DNA of 64,000 nt from Mugil cephalus (Eukaryota > Chordata > Actinopteri > Mugiliformes > Mugilidae): the NCBI RefSeq assembly GCF_022458985.1, contig NC_061781.1, positions 24,098,001 to 24,162,000 on the forward strand. The letters run 5' to 3'. Position numbers and translations under genes: made by a program. Of the stretch, positions 50,040 to 60,878 are shown piece after piece. Position 1 is the stretch's first letter. Every line of letters starts with the position of its first letter. The notes beneath the pieces were generated by a model. It saw nothing but the letters and a program-made list of their open reading frames with translations. It had not been told where the DNA came from and searched no databases.

Positions 50040-51320
50040 ATAGTCATTACATGTACTTGTTGATAGGGTGAATCATGTAAGCAAACATAGCAGAGACAGA
50101 AAACATATGTGACAATAAAAGTAAAGGGTTCCCATGTATTACAGGGTTACATTTTCTGCTTCCATTTAATCCAGAAAAGCCAAGAAAGGCTGCCAGGTTG
50201 CGTAAAATTTCAAAACAGACCCTTGGAGAGAGTAGCTTATTTTCTCTGGCTTCAGATGTTGCATAGTCTCTCTGATCCAGTGGGAATATGAAGGGGGAAG
50301 AGGGTTTTTCCATCTGAACAGGATCAGACGTCTGGCCATTAGTGTTCAAAAGGCCACCATATTGGACTTACAATTACTTAAGTTCACAACCCAAAAAAAG
50401 CGTTGAATAAGGTCAGCTGGACTTATAGAATTTCTTGAAGACGTTTCGCCACTCATCCGAGTAGCTTCTTCAGTTCTGATGAACTAGTGGGAATTGAGGT
50501 TTAAATAGGAAACTCTGTGGGTAACACCCACCAGAAACTTGCTTGACCAGAAACTGGGGTCACTAATTATCATAATGGCTGATACTTACCACTAATTACC
50601 ATAATGGCTGATACTTACCAGCTGACCTTATTCAACGCTTTTTTTGGATTACCATGACCTGGATGACTGAGAACCTTCACAGACTTAAGTTCACAACCTG
50701 TGGAGTGACACCAAATAAAGCAGTAAGAGGTGATGGATCTATCGGCTCCATTAATATTTTAGATAGAGTATTGAAAATTGACTGCCAGAAGTGATATAGT
50801 TTTGGACGTGTCCAAAACATGTGTAATAAAGTTGCATGAGCTTACTTGCATCTATTGTAGGTAGGCTTTAACTCCTGACCTTTGACCAGTGAAGCCGGTG
50901 CACTACCTTGAATTGTACAACTGTATGCTTTGACAAATAGATGGTGTGTGACTCCTCCCAATAACTTTCTGCCACACTGCATCTGGGATGTGTTCACTTA
51001 AATCCTCTTCCCAGTTGTGTTTGAGATAATCTAAACTTGACAAGTTAAATAGATTGAGAAGGCCATGTATCTTACCTATAATCTGCTTTAAGTTAACACC
51101 CGGGGATATAAGGGGAAGCAGTTGGAATGAGAGGCAATAAAGTTCCGCAATTGTAGATATCTAAAGAAGTGGGATCTAGGGATATTAAACCTATCTACTA
51201 GTTGTTCAAATGAAGCAAAGTTATTGTCTACATATAGATCCTGTAATAAATGTATCCCACTCCTGGACCACACACCAAAGGCTCCATCCAACACTGTGGG
51301 AGGAAACGTGATATTTTTGT
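50040..51320 (-). mobile_element. L1/Tx1-type LINE fragment
   Basis: Minus-strand pieces read FGVWSRSGIHLLQDLYVDN, FEQLVDRFNIPRSHFFRYLQ and a NWEEDLSEHIPD-like stretch, the C-terminal domain of fish L1-like ORF2, then the 3' end near 50047. Stops are frequent. A 292-bp insert (50391-50682) lies inside. Confidence 0.72.
50391..50682. mobile_element. 292-bp insert with perfect 30-bp inverted repeats and 15-bp target duplication
   Basis: CCAAAAAAAGCGTTGAATAAG... (50391-50420) is exactly complementary to 50618-50647. ACTTAAGTTCACAAC stands on both sides (50376-50390 and 50683-50697). No coding capacity; part reads GACGTTTCGCCACTCATCC...CTTCTTCAG, a motif common in fish repeats. Long target duplications point to LINE or Penelope-type retroposition rather than a cut-and-paste transposon, despite the inverted repeat. 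Confidence 0.75.
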
Positions 51321-51329
51321 TATCAGAGC

Positions 51330-53045
51330 AGAAAGGGAGGAGCTGTTAAGAGTAAATGATCTCCTAAGGTGCTTACAGTTTGGGCTGATTTGAGTTTGGT
51401 CGGTTGTTTGTTCCAGTTGTGTGCAGCATAACAGCTAAATGCTGCTTCACCATGTCTGGTGAACTCTGCGCTTCACTATCTGTAGTAGATCTCAGAGCTC
51501 TACAGGGTTTATACTCTGCTAATAAGTCATTCATGTATTCTGGACCTAAATCATGCAGTGATTTGTAAAGCAATAGCAAAACTTTAAAATCTATTCTGTA
51601 GCTGACTGGGAGCCAATGTAAAGACTTGAGAACTGGGGTGATATGCTCTGATCTCTTTGTTCTGGTTAAAACTCAAGTTGCAGAGTTGTGAATGAGCTGC
51701 AGTTGATTGATACTTTTTGGGGGGAGTCCAGTCAGCAAACTGTTACAGTATTCGAGTGTATTGGAGATGAAGGCATGAATCAGCTTCTCCTGATCTGTTT
51801 GGGACATAAAGCCTCTAATTCTGGATATGTTCTTAAGTTGATAAAAGGCTGTTTTGGTGACTGATTTTAATATGACTGTTGAAGGTCAGATCTGGAGGTT
51901 TCCGACTTGGTCTTTAGTTTCTACAGACAGTGACTCAAGGTGTTTACTGACAGTAACCCTCTTCTCTTTGTTGCCAAAAACAATGACTTCAGTTTTATCT
52001 TGGTTTAAGAGAAGGAAATTTTGGTTCATCCAATTTTTGACTTGCTCTAAGCAGTAACACAATGACTCTATTGGATTGCAGTCATCTGGAGACAGTGCAA
52101 GATATATCTGAGTATCATCTGCATAACTATGATAGCTGACATTAGAATTTTGCAGAATTTGGCCCAAACTGTTCTGCTGAGTCCTGCCCAGGATTCCAAC
52201 CTGTTCAGCAGTATACTGTGATCCACAATGTCGAACGCAGCACTGAGATCCAGCAAGACCAGAACTGACACCTTGCCTGAGTCAGTGTTTAACCTTAGGT
52301 CATTTAACACTCTAATTTTTCTGTACTGTGGTGAGGTCGGAAGCCTAATTAAAATTTGTCAAAGAGTCCACTGGAGTTCAAGAAGTTGCTGAGTTCATTA
52401 AATACCACTTTCTCAACAGTCTTGGCTATAGAAGGAAGATTTGAGATAGGTCTATAGTTGGTCAAAATTGAAGCATCCAGTGCTCACTTTTTTAAGAGTG
52501 GCTTGATGGCAACTACTTTTAGGGGTTTAGGAAACATCCCCGATTAAAGTGAATGATTTATTATTTGCTGAAGATCTATTTGGACAGAGCTTACAATAGT
52601 TTTAAAAAAGTCAGATAGCACCGCGTCAAGACAGCATGTCAATGGTTTAGATGCTGAACTGTTTTCTCTATGTTTTTTTGGTCAACTGTATTAAATTCTG
52701 ACATCATAGTTGATTTATTCCTAGGTGGTTTCAAGCATTGCATCATTTTAGTATTTTGCTGATTTGTGTTAATATTTAACCTTAGTTAAAACCTTAGTTT
52801 TAATAGGGGCAATATTATCCATGACATTTGAGATTTTCAAGTTGAAATTATCCAAGAGTTCATCAACTGTCTCTGCACTCATGATTGGTAACATATCTAC
52901 AGCCTCCATAAACTTAGCACTGGTATTTTCATTTATGTACCTTTTTCTAATAGACACAGAGGTTAACTGAATGTTTGGAGTTATCTGTAAATCAAAGAAC
53001 ACACAGAAATGATCAGAAAGAGCCAAGTCCTTAATATCAACAAAA
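51330..53045 (-). mobile_element. L2/CR1-type LINE, second family
   Basis: Minus strand, in order from 53026: MALSDHFCVFFDL (end of the endonuclease), SVLVLLDLSAAFDIVDHSIL, SYHSYADDTQIYLAL, LLNQDKTEVIVFGN and LLLYKSLHDLGPEYMNDLL. Diverged from the L2 at 38691. Three or more frameshifts and a missing stretch between the first RT blocks. Confidence 0.8.
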
Positions 53046-53064
53046 TAAATGTCAACATCTTTTA

Positions 53065-53215
53065 ATAAAAACCTTCATTTAAAAGCTGGATTTTGTGTTT
53101 AAATGAGTTATCTCTGACTAATATTTAATTTTGTCTGATGATCTGAAACATTTACGTGCGACATACATACAAAAAAAAACACAAAATAAGGAAAGGGGCA
53201 ACACTTTTTCACACT
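53065..53215 (+). mobile_element. Tc1-like transposon right end
   Basis: AAAACCTTCATTTAAAAGCTGG...GGGGCAACACTTTTTCACACTACTGTA, a good Tc1-like terminal repeat and the template against which the split copy at 2175/19865 was recognised. Confidence 0.82.
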
Positions 53216-53252
53216 ACTGTAGCTAAATAACAAAAAACATGGGAGTGTACCC

Positions 53253-53253
53253 C

Positions 53254-53292
<39 letters not shown>
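53253..53292. repeat. AAT microsatellite
   Basis: Run of ATA/ATT triplets; the counterpart of the ATT run behind OR8, on the other strand, as expected for the inverted OR9 unit. Confidence 0.9.
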
Positions 53293-53529
53293 GTAATGAT
53301 AAAGTTCTAATGTCAAGTTTTAAAGTTCACCTAAATTTCAAACAGATACAATTAACATCTTATATGTTCAGAAATTTTCATTTTATTTTAGATAGGCCCA
53401 TCAGAAAGGATGACATCAAAATTGAAAGTCCACCAAAAACACCATTTGGAAGGGATTCCTGATAGGGAAACAAATCATTCTAAAGATTACAAATATATTC
53501 ACATAACCTAATGGGGCAGCAATGTATTA

Positions 53530-53740
53530 CAGTGTGGTTGCAAAGTTCTGTTTGTAAGGTCGTTATCAAATGAGCTTTTTGGAGAAAATCTATTTGCATT
53601 CACGCTATAATGACAAGTACATATAATGACACAAGCATGAAAAGCAAATTAAAACCAGCAGGTGAGGTAAACATGTCTAAGCAGCCTTTTCCCTGATTTC
53701 CCTGCAGCTTTGGTAGATGATTATAAATATTTTTGAGTAA
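53530..53740 (-). pseudogene. OR fragment, TM5 to TM7, OR5-like
   Basis: Minus-strand relic (ACTTACTCAAAAATATTTATAATC, CTACCAAAGCTGCAGGG, CTCACCTGCTGGTTTTAA) equal in position to those behind OR6-OR8. It keeps the OR5-type ACTCAAAxATATTT better than they do but has lost most of TM7. Confidence 0.8.
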
Positions 53741-53829
53741 GTGAAAAGTAGGAAAAGTGTTTACCCTCAAGTCCTCACATCTTAATATAACAACAGTTTA
53801 AAAGAATGATGGTAAATGAAGTAATTAAT

Positions 53830-54753
53830 TCACTTTGGCCCAGGAGAAAACAATTTTTTTAAATGTTTTGAGATTTTCTGCATTTTCAGGCCGTATATGA
53901 TTGGGTTGAAGAGAGGATTATACGTCACAATCTGCAGTGTCATTATAAAGCGTGCAATCTTTGGAAAATCTGACTCCAGTTCAACAATAATAACATCATA
54001 CGTGAACAAACAAGAATAGTTGATTAGAACCAGCAGGTGAGGCACACAGGTCTGTGCAGCCTTCCTCCTGACTTCTCCACAACTCCGGTGAGCTACTATG
54101 AGTATTCTTGTGTATGTGAAAATTATGAAGAGCATGGGAAAGAGTGCAATGTTAAATAGAACAATTACACTGTATATAAACAGTGCACTGGAGGTCACAC
54201 AGTAAAGATCGTAACCTGAGTTGTTGCAAAAAATTCCTTTCAGACTAAATCTACAGAGCTTGTTATTCATGTTTAGCACAACAGGCATCATAATGTGACA
54301 GGCAGGCACAAGCCAGGCTAAAGCAAGCATAACATTGACTGTTGTTTTTCTCATGATCATTGGATATTGCAGAGGTACACATATAGACACATATCTGTCG
54401 TAGGACATGGCTGCCAGCAATAAAAATTCTGCAAAGCTTAAGGAGTAAAACATGAAAACCTGAAAGAGACAAGCTTGATGAGAGATGATCTGTTTGTCAG
54501 ATAAAAAGTCAATCAGAAGCTTTGGGTAGATGTTTGTGCTGAAAAGAATAGAATTCATCAACAGAGCAGCAATGAACATGTACATGGGCTCATGGAGGTC
54601 ACTGTGAATAACAATGAGATATGTAATGGTGGCATTGCAGCATATTATCAGAATATAAGCAGTCAACATGATCACAAAATAAAGATATCTGTATCTGTGC
54701 ACCTCCACATGTCCATCTAGAGTTATATATGTCACATTTAACCCAGCATCCAT
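53830..54753 (-). CDS. OR9: olfactory receptor, inverted
   Basis: 307 aa on the minus strand from ATG 54753 (MDAGLNVTYITLDGHVEV). Motifs: SDLHEPMYMF, MSYDRYVSICVPLQYP (Val for the usual Lys after SIC), RRKAAQTCVPHLL, PLFNPIIYGLKMQKI. One extra base near the end changes the tail from SRAKVN to SPGPK, which is unlikely to matter. The whole unit (5' block, OR, 3' relic, ATT run) is turned around relative to OR6-OR8 and OR10-OR12. The upstream DNA matches that of OR6 more than the Tc1-led units. Confidence 0.94.
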   Translation of the reverse strand: MDAGLNVTYITLDGHVEVHRYRYLYFVIMLTAYILIICCNATITYLIVIHSDLHEPMYMFIAALLMNSILFSTNIYPKLLIDFLSDKQIISHQACLFQVFMFYSLSFAEFLLLAAMSYDRYVSICVPLQYPMIMRKTTVNVMLALAWLVPACHIMMPVVLNMNNKLCRFSLKGIFCNNSGYDLYCVTSSALFIYSVIVLFNIALFPMLFIIFTYTRILIVAHRSCGEVRRKAAQTCVPHLLVLINYSCLFTYDVIIVELESDFPKIARFIMTLQIVTYNPLFNPIIYGLKMQKISKHLKKLFSPGPK

Positions 54754-54908
54754 TAAAATGGTCAAAGATGACGTAGAATGAAACGAAACAAGTCACAGAA
54801 CCAAACAGTCTCCTACAAACCCTGTGTCCAGCATCTTATTCTTTACAGTTGCCCTTGAAATGCTATTAGTGTGTGGTTGCAGAACTGGTAAAATGCACCA
54901 CCCAATGG

Positions 54909-54937
54909 TTTTATCAGACTGGGTCACGTCATCATTA
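54909..54937 (-). promoter_or_regulatory. OR9 candidate promoter (TAATGAT ... GATAAAA)
   Basis: On the minus strand TTAATGATGACGTGACCCAGTCTGATAAAA, 155-185 bases before the ATG. Confidence 0.43.
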
Positions 54938-55106
54938 ACGTCCACACACAACATGTCAGCAGCATCATCACACTCTGGAGGCCTGAACCCGCAGAGGTAG
55001 GTGCAATTACAAATGTTACTTCATGTTCTTCAAGATGGTAGGTGGTCTGAATATTTACTTTCTCCAGCTTCATTTAGTGGTGCAGAATTGATGCAGGGTT
55101 CCTGCA

Positions 55107-55131
55107 TAGATAGATAGATAGATAGATAGAT

Positions 55132-55201
<70 letters not shown>

Positions 55202-55203
55202 GA
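55107..55203. repeat. GATA/GAAA compound microsatellite
   Basis: About 6 GATA then about 18 GAAA copies, marking the edge of the inverted OR9 unit. Confidence 0.95.
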
Positions 55204-56074
55204 AGGAAGCTGATATCCTTCAACGTGTGCAGTAAGATGCTGGAGATCTTCTATCACTCTTGTGGCCAGCACCCTTTTCTCTGCTGTGGTCACTTAAGAA
55301 ACTGTCATCAATCATGGATAACCCTGACCACCCTCTCCGTCTGTCTGTCTGCTTGTCTGTCTGTCCGTCTGTTTCAGAAAAAGAACATCATAGCAATAGT
55401 AAAAATTTGGTGGTGGTTGTCAAGGTTCTAAGTCTGTCTATTATTTTGTGATGTTTTGAAGTTTCCTGTTTTATTTTGTCATGTTTCCTAGTTCCCTGTC
55501 TTGTGCCGTCTTGTCTCTTGATTGTTAAGTTGTGTCACCTGCGTTGATTGTCATCATGTGTTTCACCTGTGTCTTGTCATCCTTCAGTCCTCATGTGTAT
55601 ATATTGCCCTGCCTTTCCCTTTGTTCCTTGTCGCGTCGTTAATGTTACTTTAACGTCTTCATGTCCTCACGCCAGGTTCCATGTTTCCTAGTCCTTGTTC
55701 CACATCTGTTTCCATGTTACTTTGCCAGGTTAAGGCAGGAGAAAATAGAAAATAGAAATTCAATGCACAAACTATGTGGACGCCATCATCAAAATCTCCC
55801 TTCATGTTCAGGCCATACAAAAACATGTACATAAGTAGATTAAAGACAGTTGTAATTTTACCTTAAGGGACCAGAGTAAAATGTGCAGAGGGGCCAAATT
55901 GACCCCCTGATATGAGCCTACCTTTTGAGAATATGTAGGAATTGCACTTGAGTGAGTTTTTTTGTTTATTTCTCAAAATGTTGAGTTTTAGTCTGAACAC
56001 TGCTGAGACCAGATCAAAATGGAAGCTTAAAAGCAACGTAATGTAAAGTTTGATAGTGTCACATTAGATGTTAG
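55204..56074. other. Debris between OR9 and OR10 units
   Basis: 55375-55420 is a Tc1 fragment (AAAGAACATCATAGCAATAG...GGTGGTGG). 55420-55740 is a T-rich interspersed repeat I cannot classify. 55740-56074 shows nothing certain. Confidence 0.45.
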
Positions 56075-56178
56075 TGCTAAAAAGAACGAGTTGAACAAAA
56101 CAGCAGCAATGAAGATGTACGTGGACTCATGGAGGTCACTGTGAATAACAATGAGATATGTAATGGTGGCATTACAGG
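56075..56178 (-). pseudogene. OR fragment, TM1-TM2
   Basis: The minus strand reads NATITYLIVIHSDLHES(T)Y-like codons then FIAAV(L)F, the TM1 end and LHEPMY region of an OR6-type gene. Only about 100 bases remain. Confidence 0.8.
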
Positions 56179-56184
56179 TCTTGT

Positions 56185-57045
56185 GAGATCTTCAATTTAA
56201 ATAGACCAAAAGATCCCCAAAAGCTGCAGAGTAAAAAGAACATAAAGTCTCGTCAAAGTTTGGCTCGAAAACATCTTTGGAGTTTTGGAAAAATGCTCTA
56301 TGGACTGATGAGACAAAATTTGAACATTGTGGAAGGTGTGTTAACGTAACACGTTTCAGAAAAAGAGTATCATAGCAACAGTAAACTTTGGTGGTGGTAG
56401 TGTGATGATTTGAGGCTGTTTTGCTGCTTCAGGGCCTGGAAGACTTATTGTGATAAAAGGCATCATGAATTCTGCTGTCTATCAAAAAATCCTAAAGGAG
56501 AATGTACAGCCATCAGTTTATGACCTCAAGCTGAAATGGACTTTGGTTCCACAGCAGAACAATGATCCAAAACACACCAGCAAGTCCACCTGTGATTGGT
56601 TGAAGAAAAACTAAATGAAGACTTTGGAGTGACATAGTCAAAGTCTTGACCTGAATCCTATTGAGATGCTGTGGTATGACCTTAAAAAGGCAATTCATGC
56701 TGGAAAATCCTACAATGTGGTTGAATTACAACAATTCTTCAAAGATGAGTGGAACAAAATTCCTCCACAGGTGGAAAAGACTTATTGCCAACTATCACAA
56801 AGGCTTGACTGCAGTGTTGCTGCTAAGGGTGGCCCAACCAGTCATTAGGTTTAGGGAGCAAGCACTTTTTCAGGGCCATGTGGGTCTGGAGTTTGTTTTC
56901 CCTTAATAATGAAAACCTTAATTTAAAAACTGGATTTTGTGTTTATTTGTGTTATCTTTGAATAATATTTAAATGTGTCTGGTCTGAAACATTTAAGTGT
57001 AACAAACATGCAAAAAAAATAAGAATTCAGGAAGGAACACTTTGT
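56185..57045 (+). mobile_element. Tc1-like transposon remnant before OR10
   Basis: Transposase pieces include a MLYGLMRQNLNIVEGV-like stretch, GIMNSAVYQKILKENV and KAIHAGKSYNVVELQQFFKDEWNK, then the end GAAAACCTTAATTTAAAAACTGG. Decayed. Confidence 0.85.
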
Positions 57046-57115
57046 CACACCGCTGTACCTCTGCGGGTTCAGGCCTCCAGAGTGTGACGATGCTGCTGAC
57101 ATGTTGTGTGAAGGT

Positions 57116-57144
57116 TAATGAGGACGTGACGCAGTCTGATAAAC
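57116..57144 (+). promoter_or_regulatory. OR10 candidate promoter (TAATGAG ... GATAAAC)
   Basis: Same block as OR6-OR9 but GATAAAC in place of GATAAAA, a change shared by OR10-OR12. Confidence 0.42.
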
Positions 57145-57267
57145 ACCAGCAGTACTTCAAGAGCAACTGTAAAAGAATAAGATGAATAAGATGCTCGACA
57201 CAGGGTTTGTAGGAGACTGTTTCTGTGACTTGTTTCATTTGATTCTACGTCACCTTTTACCATTTTA

Positions 57268-58185
57268 ATGGATGCTGGGTTAAATGTGACATATATAACT
57301 CTGGATGGACATGTGGAGGTGCACAGATACAGATATCTTTATTTTGTGATCATGTTGACTGCATATATTCTGATAATATGCTGCAATACCACCATTACAT
57401 ATCTCATTGTTATTCACAGTGACCTCCATGAGCCCATGTACATGTTTGTTGCTGCTCTGTTGATCAACTCTATTCTTTTCAGCACTAACATCTACCCAAA
57501 GCTTCTGATTGACTTCTTATCTGAAAAACAGGTAATTGCTTATCAAACTTGTGTCTTTCAGGTATTCATATTTTACACTTTAAGCTTTGCAGAATTTTTA
57601 TTGCTGGCAGCCATGTCCTATGACAGATATGTGTCTATATGTAAACCTCTGCAATATCCAATGATCATGAGAAAAACAACAGTCAATATTTTGCTTGCTT
57701 TAGCCTGGCTTGTGCCTGCCTGTCACATTATGGTACCTGTTATGGTAGTCAGTAGAAATAAGCTCTGTAGATTTAGTCTGAAAGGAATTTTTTGTAACAA
57801 CTCCGGTTATGATGTTTTCTGTGCAAATTCTACAGCAATGTCTGTATTCGGTGTAGTTATTCTATTTGACATTGCGATCTTTCCCATGCTCTTTATAATT
57901 TTCACATACACAAGAATACTCATAGTAGCTCACCGGAGTTGTGGAGAAGTCAGGAGGAAGGCTGCACAGACCTGTTTGCCTCATCTGCTGGTTTTAATCA
58001 ACTATTCTTGTTTGGTTGGGTATGATATTATTCTTGCTAGATTGGAGTCGGATGTCCCAAAGATTCCACATTTTATAATGACGCTGCAGATTTTGATATA
58101 CAATCCCCTCTTCAACCCAATCATATACGGCCTGAAATTGCAGAAAATCTCAAAACACTTGAAAAACTTGAAGTGCAATAAGTGA
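57268..58185 (+). CDS. OR10: olfactory receptor with a shortened tail
   Basis: 305 aa from ATG 57268. Motifs: SDLHEPMYMF, MSYDRYVSICKPLQYP, RRKAAQTCLPHLLVLI, NPLFNPIIYGLKLQKI. The C-terminus reads KHLKNLKCNK instead of KHLKKLLSLAEMN because about 45 bases spanning the old stop are missing relative to OR11 and OR12. All helices are intact, so it is probably functional. With OR11 and OR12 it forms a group with VFQVFIFYTLSFAEF in TM3 and SCLVGYDIILARLESDVPK in TM6-TM7. Confidence 0.93.
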   Translation: MDAGLNVTYITLDGHVEVHRYRYLYFVIMLTAYILIICCNTTITYLIVIHSDLHEPMYMFVAALLINSILFSTNIYPKLLIDFLSEKQVIAYQTCVFQVFIFYTLSFAEFLLLAAMSYDRYVSICKPLQYPMIMRKTTVNILLALAWLVPACHIMVPVMVVSRNKLCRFSLKGIFCNNSGYDVFCANSTAMSVFGVVILFDIAIFPMLFIIFTYTRILIVAHRSCGEVRRKAAQTCLPHLLVLINYSCLVGYDIILARLESDVPKIPHFIMTLQILIYNPLFNPIIYGLKLQKISKHLKNLKCNK

Positions 58186-58955
58186 TAGCAAAGAGTTGCG
58201 AGGTCTTGATGTTTAATTCTCTGACGGTATTTAATGTGGGCATTTATTTTGACTGTGTAAGTCCATGGTAAGTATTGATGAGAATCTGCAGGTATTTAAA
58301 CATCCCGTATGTCAGACTTTTTAGTAAGAACAGAAAAGAAACCTTGACATTCATATTTCAACCATTGTCTCTGAGGGTAATGATCAAGTTCAACTGATAA
58401 AGACATTTTATTATTATTATTATTATTTATTTTTTCCCTTCTATAACGTTACAGTTTCCAAGCCTTCAGCACGTTACAGGTGATGAAACAATATAAACAT
58501 CAGGTTAACTCCTGTCTGCATGTTATTGAGAGTACGGATTACTGTTTAAATGACTAAATTAATCACAAATTACTGCCCGATTTCACTTTTAATATGACAA
58601 TATGCTTCTACAATAAATACCATGTTGTTTGCTGCTGTATTCATTTGCATTTGTTTGAATTGTGATCAACAGGCCACTCCCTGACATGAACCCACTTGTT
58701 AAAAATAGTTGTGGTATAGAAATACATTTTTAAAAAGGAAGTACACCTGAGTGACTGAGTTTGTTTTAATTGTTTATTTCTCAAAAATTTAAATTTCAGT
58801 CTGAACACTGCCGAGAACAGATCAAAATAGAAAATAAAAATAATGTAATATAAAGTTCACACTATCAGCAAAAGAGGTTACGAAATGGTTAGTTGAGAGT
58901 AACTGCACTGTTGCCCCTAAAGTATGTCTTGAGCAAAGTATGTCTTGACCCCACA
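58186..58955. other. DNA behind OR10, no gene
   Basis: Shares its first 350 bases with those behind OR11 and OR12. No OR5-like relic here, unlike OR6-OR9. ATT run near 58409-58429. Confidence 0.55.
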
Positions 58956-59725
58956 ACAACATCCACAAAAACTGCAGACCTCACTTGCCTCAGTTAAGGT
59001 CAGTGTTCATGACTCCATGTAAGAAAGAGACTGGGCAAAAATGGCCTACATGATGGCATTCAAAACCAAAACCACTGCTGAGCAAAAAGAACATAAAGTG
59101 TCGTCTAAGTTTGGCTCAAAAACATGTTGATGACATCCAAGACTTTTGGGAAAATACTCTGTGGACTGATGAGACAAAAGTTGAACATTTTGGAAAAGTC
59201 ACACATTTCAGAAAAAGAATATCATAGCAGCAGTAAAATCTGGTGGTGGTAGTGTGATGAACTGAGGCTGTTTTGCTGCTTCAGGACCTGGAAGATTTAG
59301 TGTGACAAAAGGCATCATGAATTCTGCTGTCTATCAAAAAATCCTGAAGGAATAAAAGTGTATCCATCAGATGCTGTGGTATGACCTTAAAAAGGCAGTT
59401 CATGCTGGAAAATCCTACAATGTGGTTGAATTACAACAATTCTTCAAAGATGAGTAGAACAAAATTCCTCCACAGGTGGAAAAGACTTATTGCCAACTAT
59501 CACAAAGGCTTGGCTGCAGTGTTGCTGCTAAGGGTGGCCCAACCAGTTTCAGGGCCATGTGGGTCTGGAGTTTGTTTTCCCTTAATAATGAAAACCTTAA
59601 TTTTAAAAACTGGATTTTGTGTTGACTTGTGTTATCTTGACTAATATTTAAATGTGTCTGATCTGAAACACTTAAGTGTGACAAACATGCCAAAAAATAA
59701 GAATTCAGGAAGGAACACTTTGTCA
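58956..59725 (+). mobile_element. Tc1-like transposon remnant before OR11
   Basis: Transposase pieces (SLASVKVSVHDSM, DDIQDFWENTLWTDETKVEHF-like, VKSGGGSVMN) run to the end region at 59725, with deletions. Closely matches 62042-62597. Confidence 0.85.
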
Positions 59726-59795
59726 CACCACTGTACCTCTGCAGGTTCAGGCCTCCAGAGTGTGACGATGCTGCTGACATGTTGTGTGTGGAGGT

Positions 59796-59824
59796 TAATG
59801 AGGACGTGACGCAGTCTGATAAAC
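59796..59824 (+). promoter_or_regulatory. OR11 candidate promoter (TAATGAG ... GATAAAC)
   Basis: As for OR10, about 130-155 bases before the ATG. Confidence 0.42.
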
Positions 59825-59951
59825 ACCAGCAGTACTTCAAGAGCAACTGTAAATGAATAAGATGAATAAGATGCTCGACACAGGGTTTGTAGGAGACTGA
59901 CTGGTTCTGTGACTTGTTTCGTTTCATTCTACGTCACCTTTTACCATTTTA

Positions 59952-60878
59952 ATGGATGCTGGGTTAAATGTGACATATATAACTCTGGATGGACATGTGG
60001 AGGTGCACAGATACAGATATCTTTATTTTGTGATCATGTTGACTGCTTATATTCTGATAATATGCTGCAATGCCACCATTGCATATCTCATTGTTATTCA
60101 CAGTGACCTCCATGAGCCCATGTACATCTTTATTGCTGCTTTGTTAATCAACTCTATTCTTTTCAGCACTAACCTCTACCCAAAGCTTCTGATTGACTTC
60201 TTATCTGAAAAACAGGTAATCTCTTATCAAGCTTGTGTCTTTCAGGTATTCATATTTTACACTTTAAGCTTTGCAGAATTTTTATTGCTGGCAGCCATGT
60301 CCTATGACAGATATGTGTCTATATGTAAACCTCTGCAATATCCAATGATCATGAGAAAAACAACAGTGAATATTTTGCTTGCTTTAGCCTGGCTTGTGCC
60401 TGCCTGTCACATTATGGTACCTGTTGTGGTAGTCAGTAGAAATGAGCTCTGTAGATTTAGTCTGAAAGGAATTTTTTGTAACAACTCCGGTTATGATGTT
60501 TTCTGTGCAAACTTTACAGCAATGTTTATATTTGGTGTAGTTATTCTATTTGACATTGCGATCTTTCCCATGCTCTTTATAATTTTCACATACACAAGAA
60601 TATTCATAGTAGCTCAACGGAGTTGTGGAGAAGTCAGGAGGAAGGCTGCACAGACCTGTTTGCCTCACCTGCTGGTTTTAATCAACTATTCTTGTTTGGT
60701 TGGGTATGATATTATTCTTGCTAGATTGGAGTCGGATGTCCCAAAGATTGCACATTTTATAATGACACTGCAGATTTTGATATATAATCCTCTCTTCAAC
60801 CCAATCATATACGGCCTGAAATTGCAGAAAATCTCCAAACACTTAAAAAAATTATTATCTCTGGCTGAAATGAATTAA
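59952..60878 (+). CDS. OR11: olfactory receptor, intact
   Basis: 308 aa from ATG 59952. Motifs: SDLHEPMYIF, MSYDRYVSICKPLQYP, RRKAAQTCLPHLLVLI, NPLFNPIIYGLKLQKI, tail SLAEMN. Nearly the same as OR12; differences from OR10 gather in TM2 and the second loop (VVVVSRNELCRF, YDVFCANFTAMFIF). It is in a unit of about 2.7-2.85 kb that also holds the Tc1 remnant and the 5' block. Confidence 0.95.
   Translation: MDAGLNVTYITLDGHVEVHRYRYLYFVIMLTAYILIICCNATIAYLIVIHSDLHEPMYIFIAALLINSILFSTNLYPKLLIDFLSEKQVISYQACVFQVFIFYTLSFAEFLLLAAMSYDRYVSICKPLQYPMIMRKTTVNILLALAWLVPACHIMVPVVVVSRNELCRFSLKGIFCNNSGYDVFCANFTAMFIFGVVILFDIAIFPMLFIIFTYTRIFIVAQRSCGEVRRKAAQTCLPHLLVLINYSCLVGYDIILARLESDVPKIAHFIMTLQILIYNPLFNPIIYGLKLQKISKHLKKLLSLAEMN

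Noticed and set aside
47271-55203. Regular short repeats as a CRISPR-like or satellite array
   Set aside because: The AAAG, GATA/GAAA and ATT runs are plain microsatellites with no spacers, in a vertebrate.
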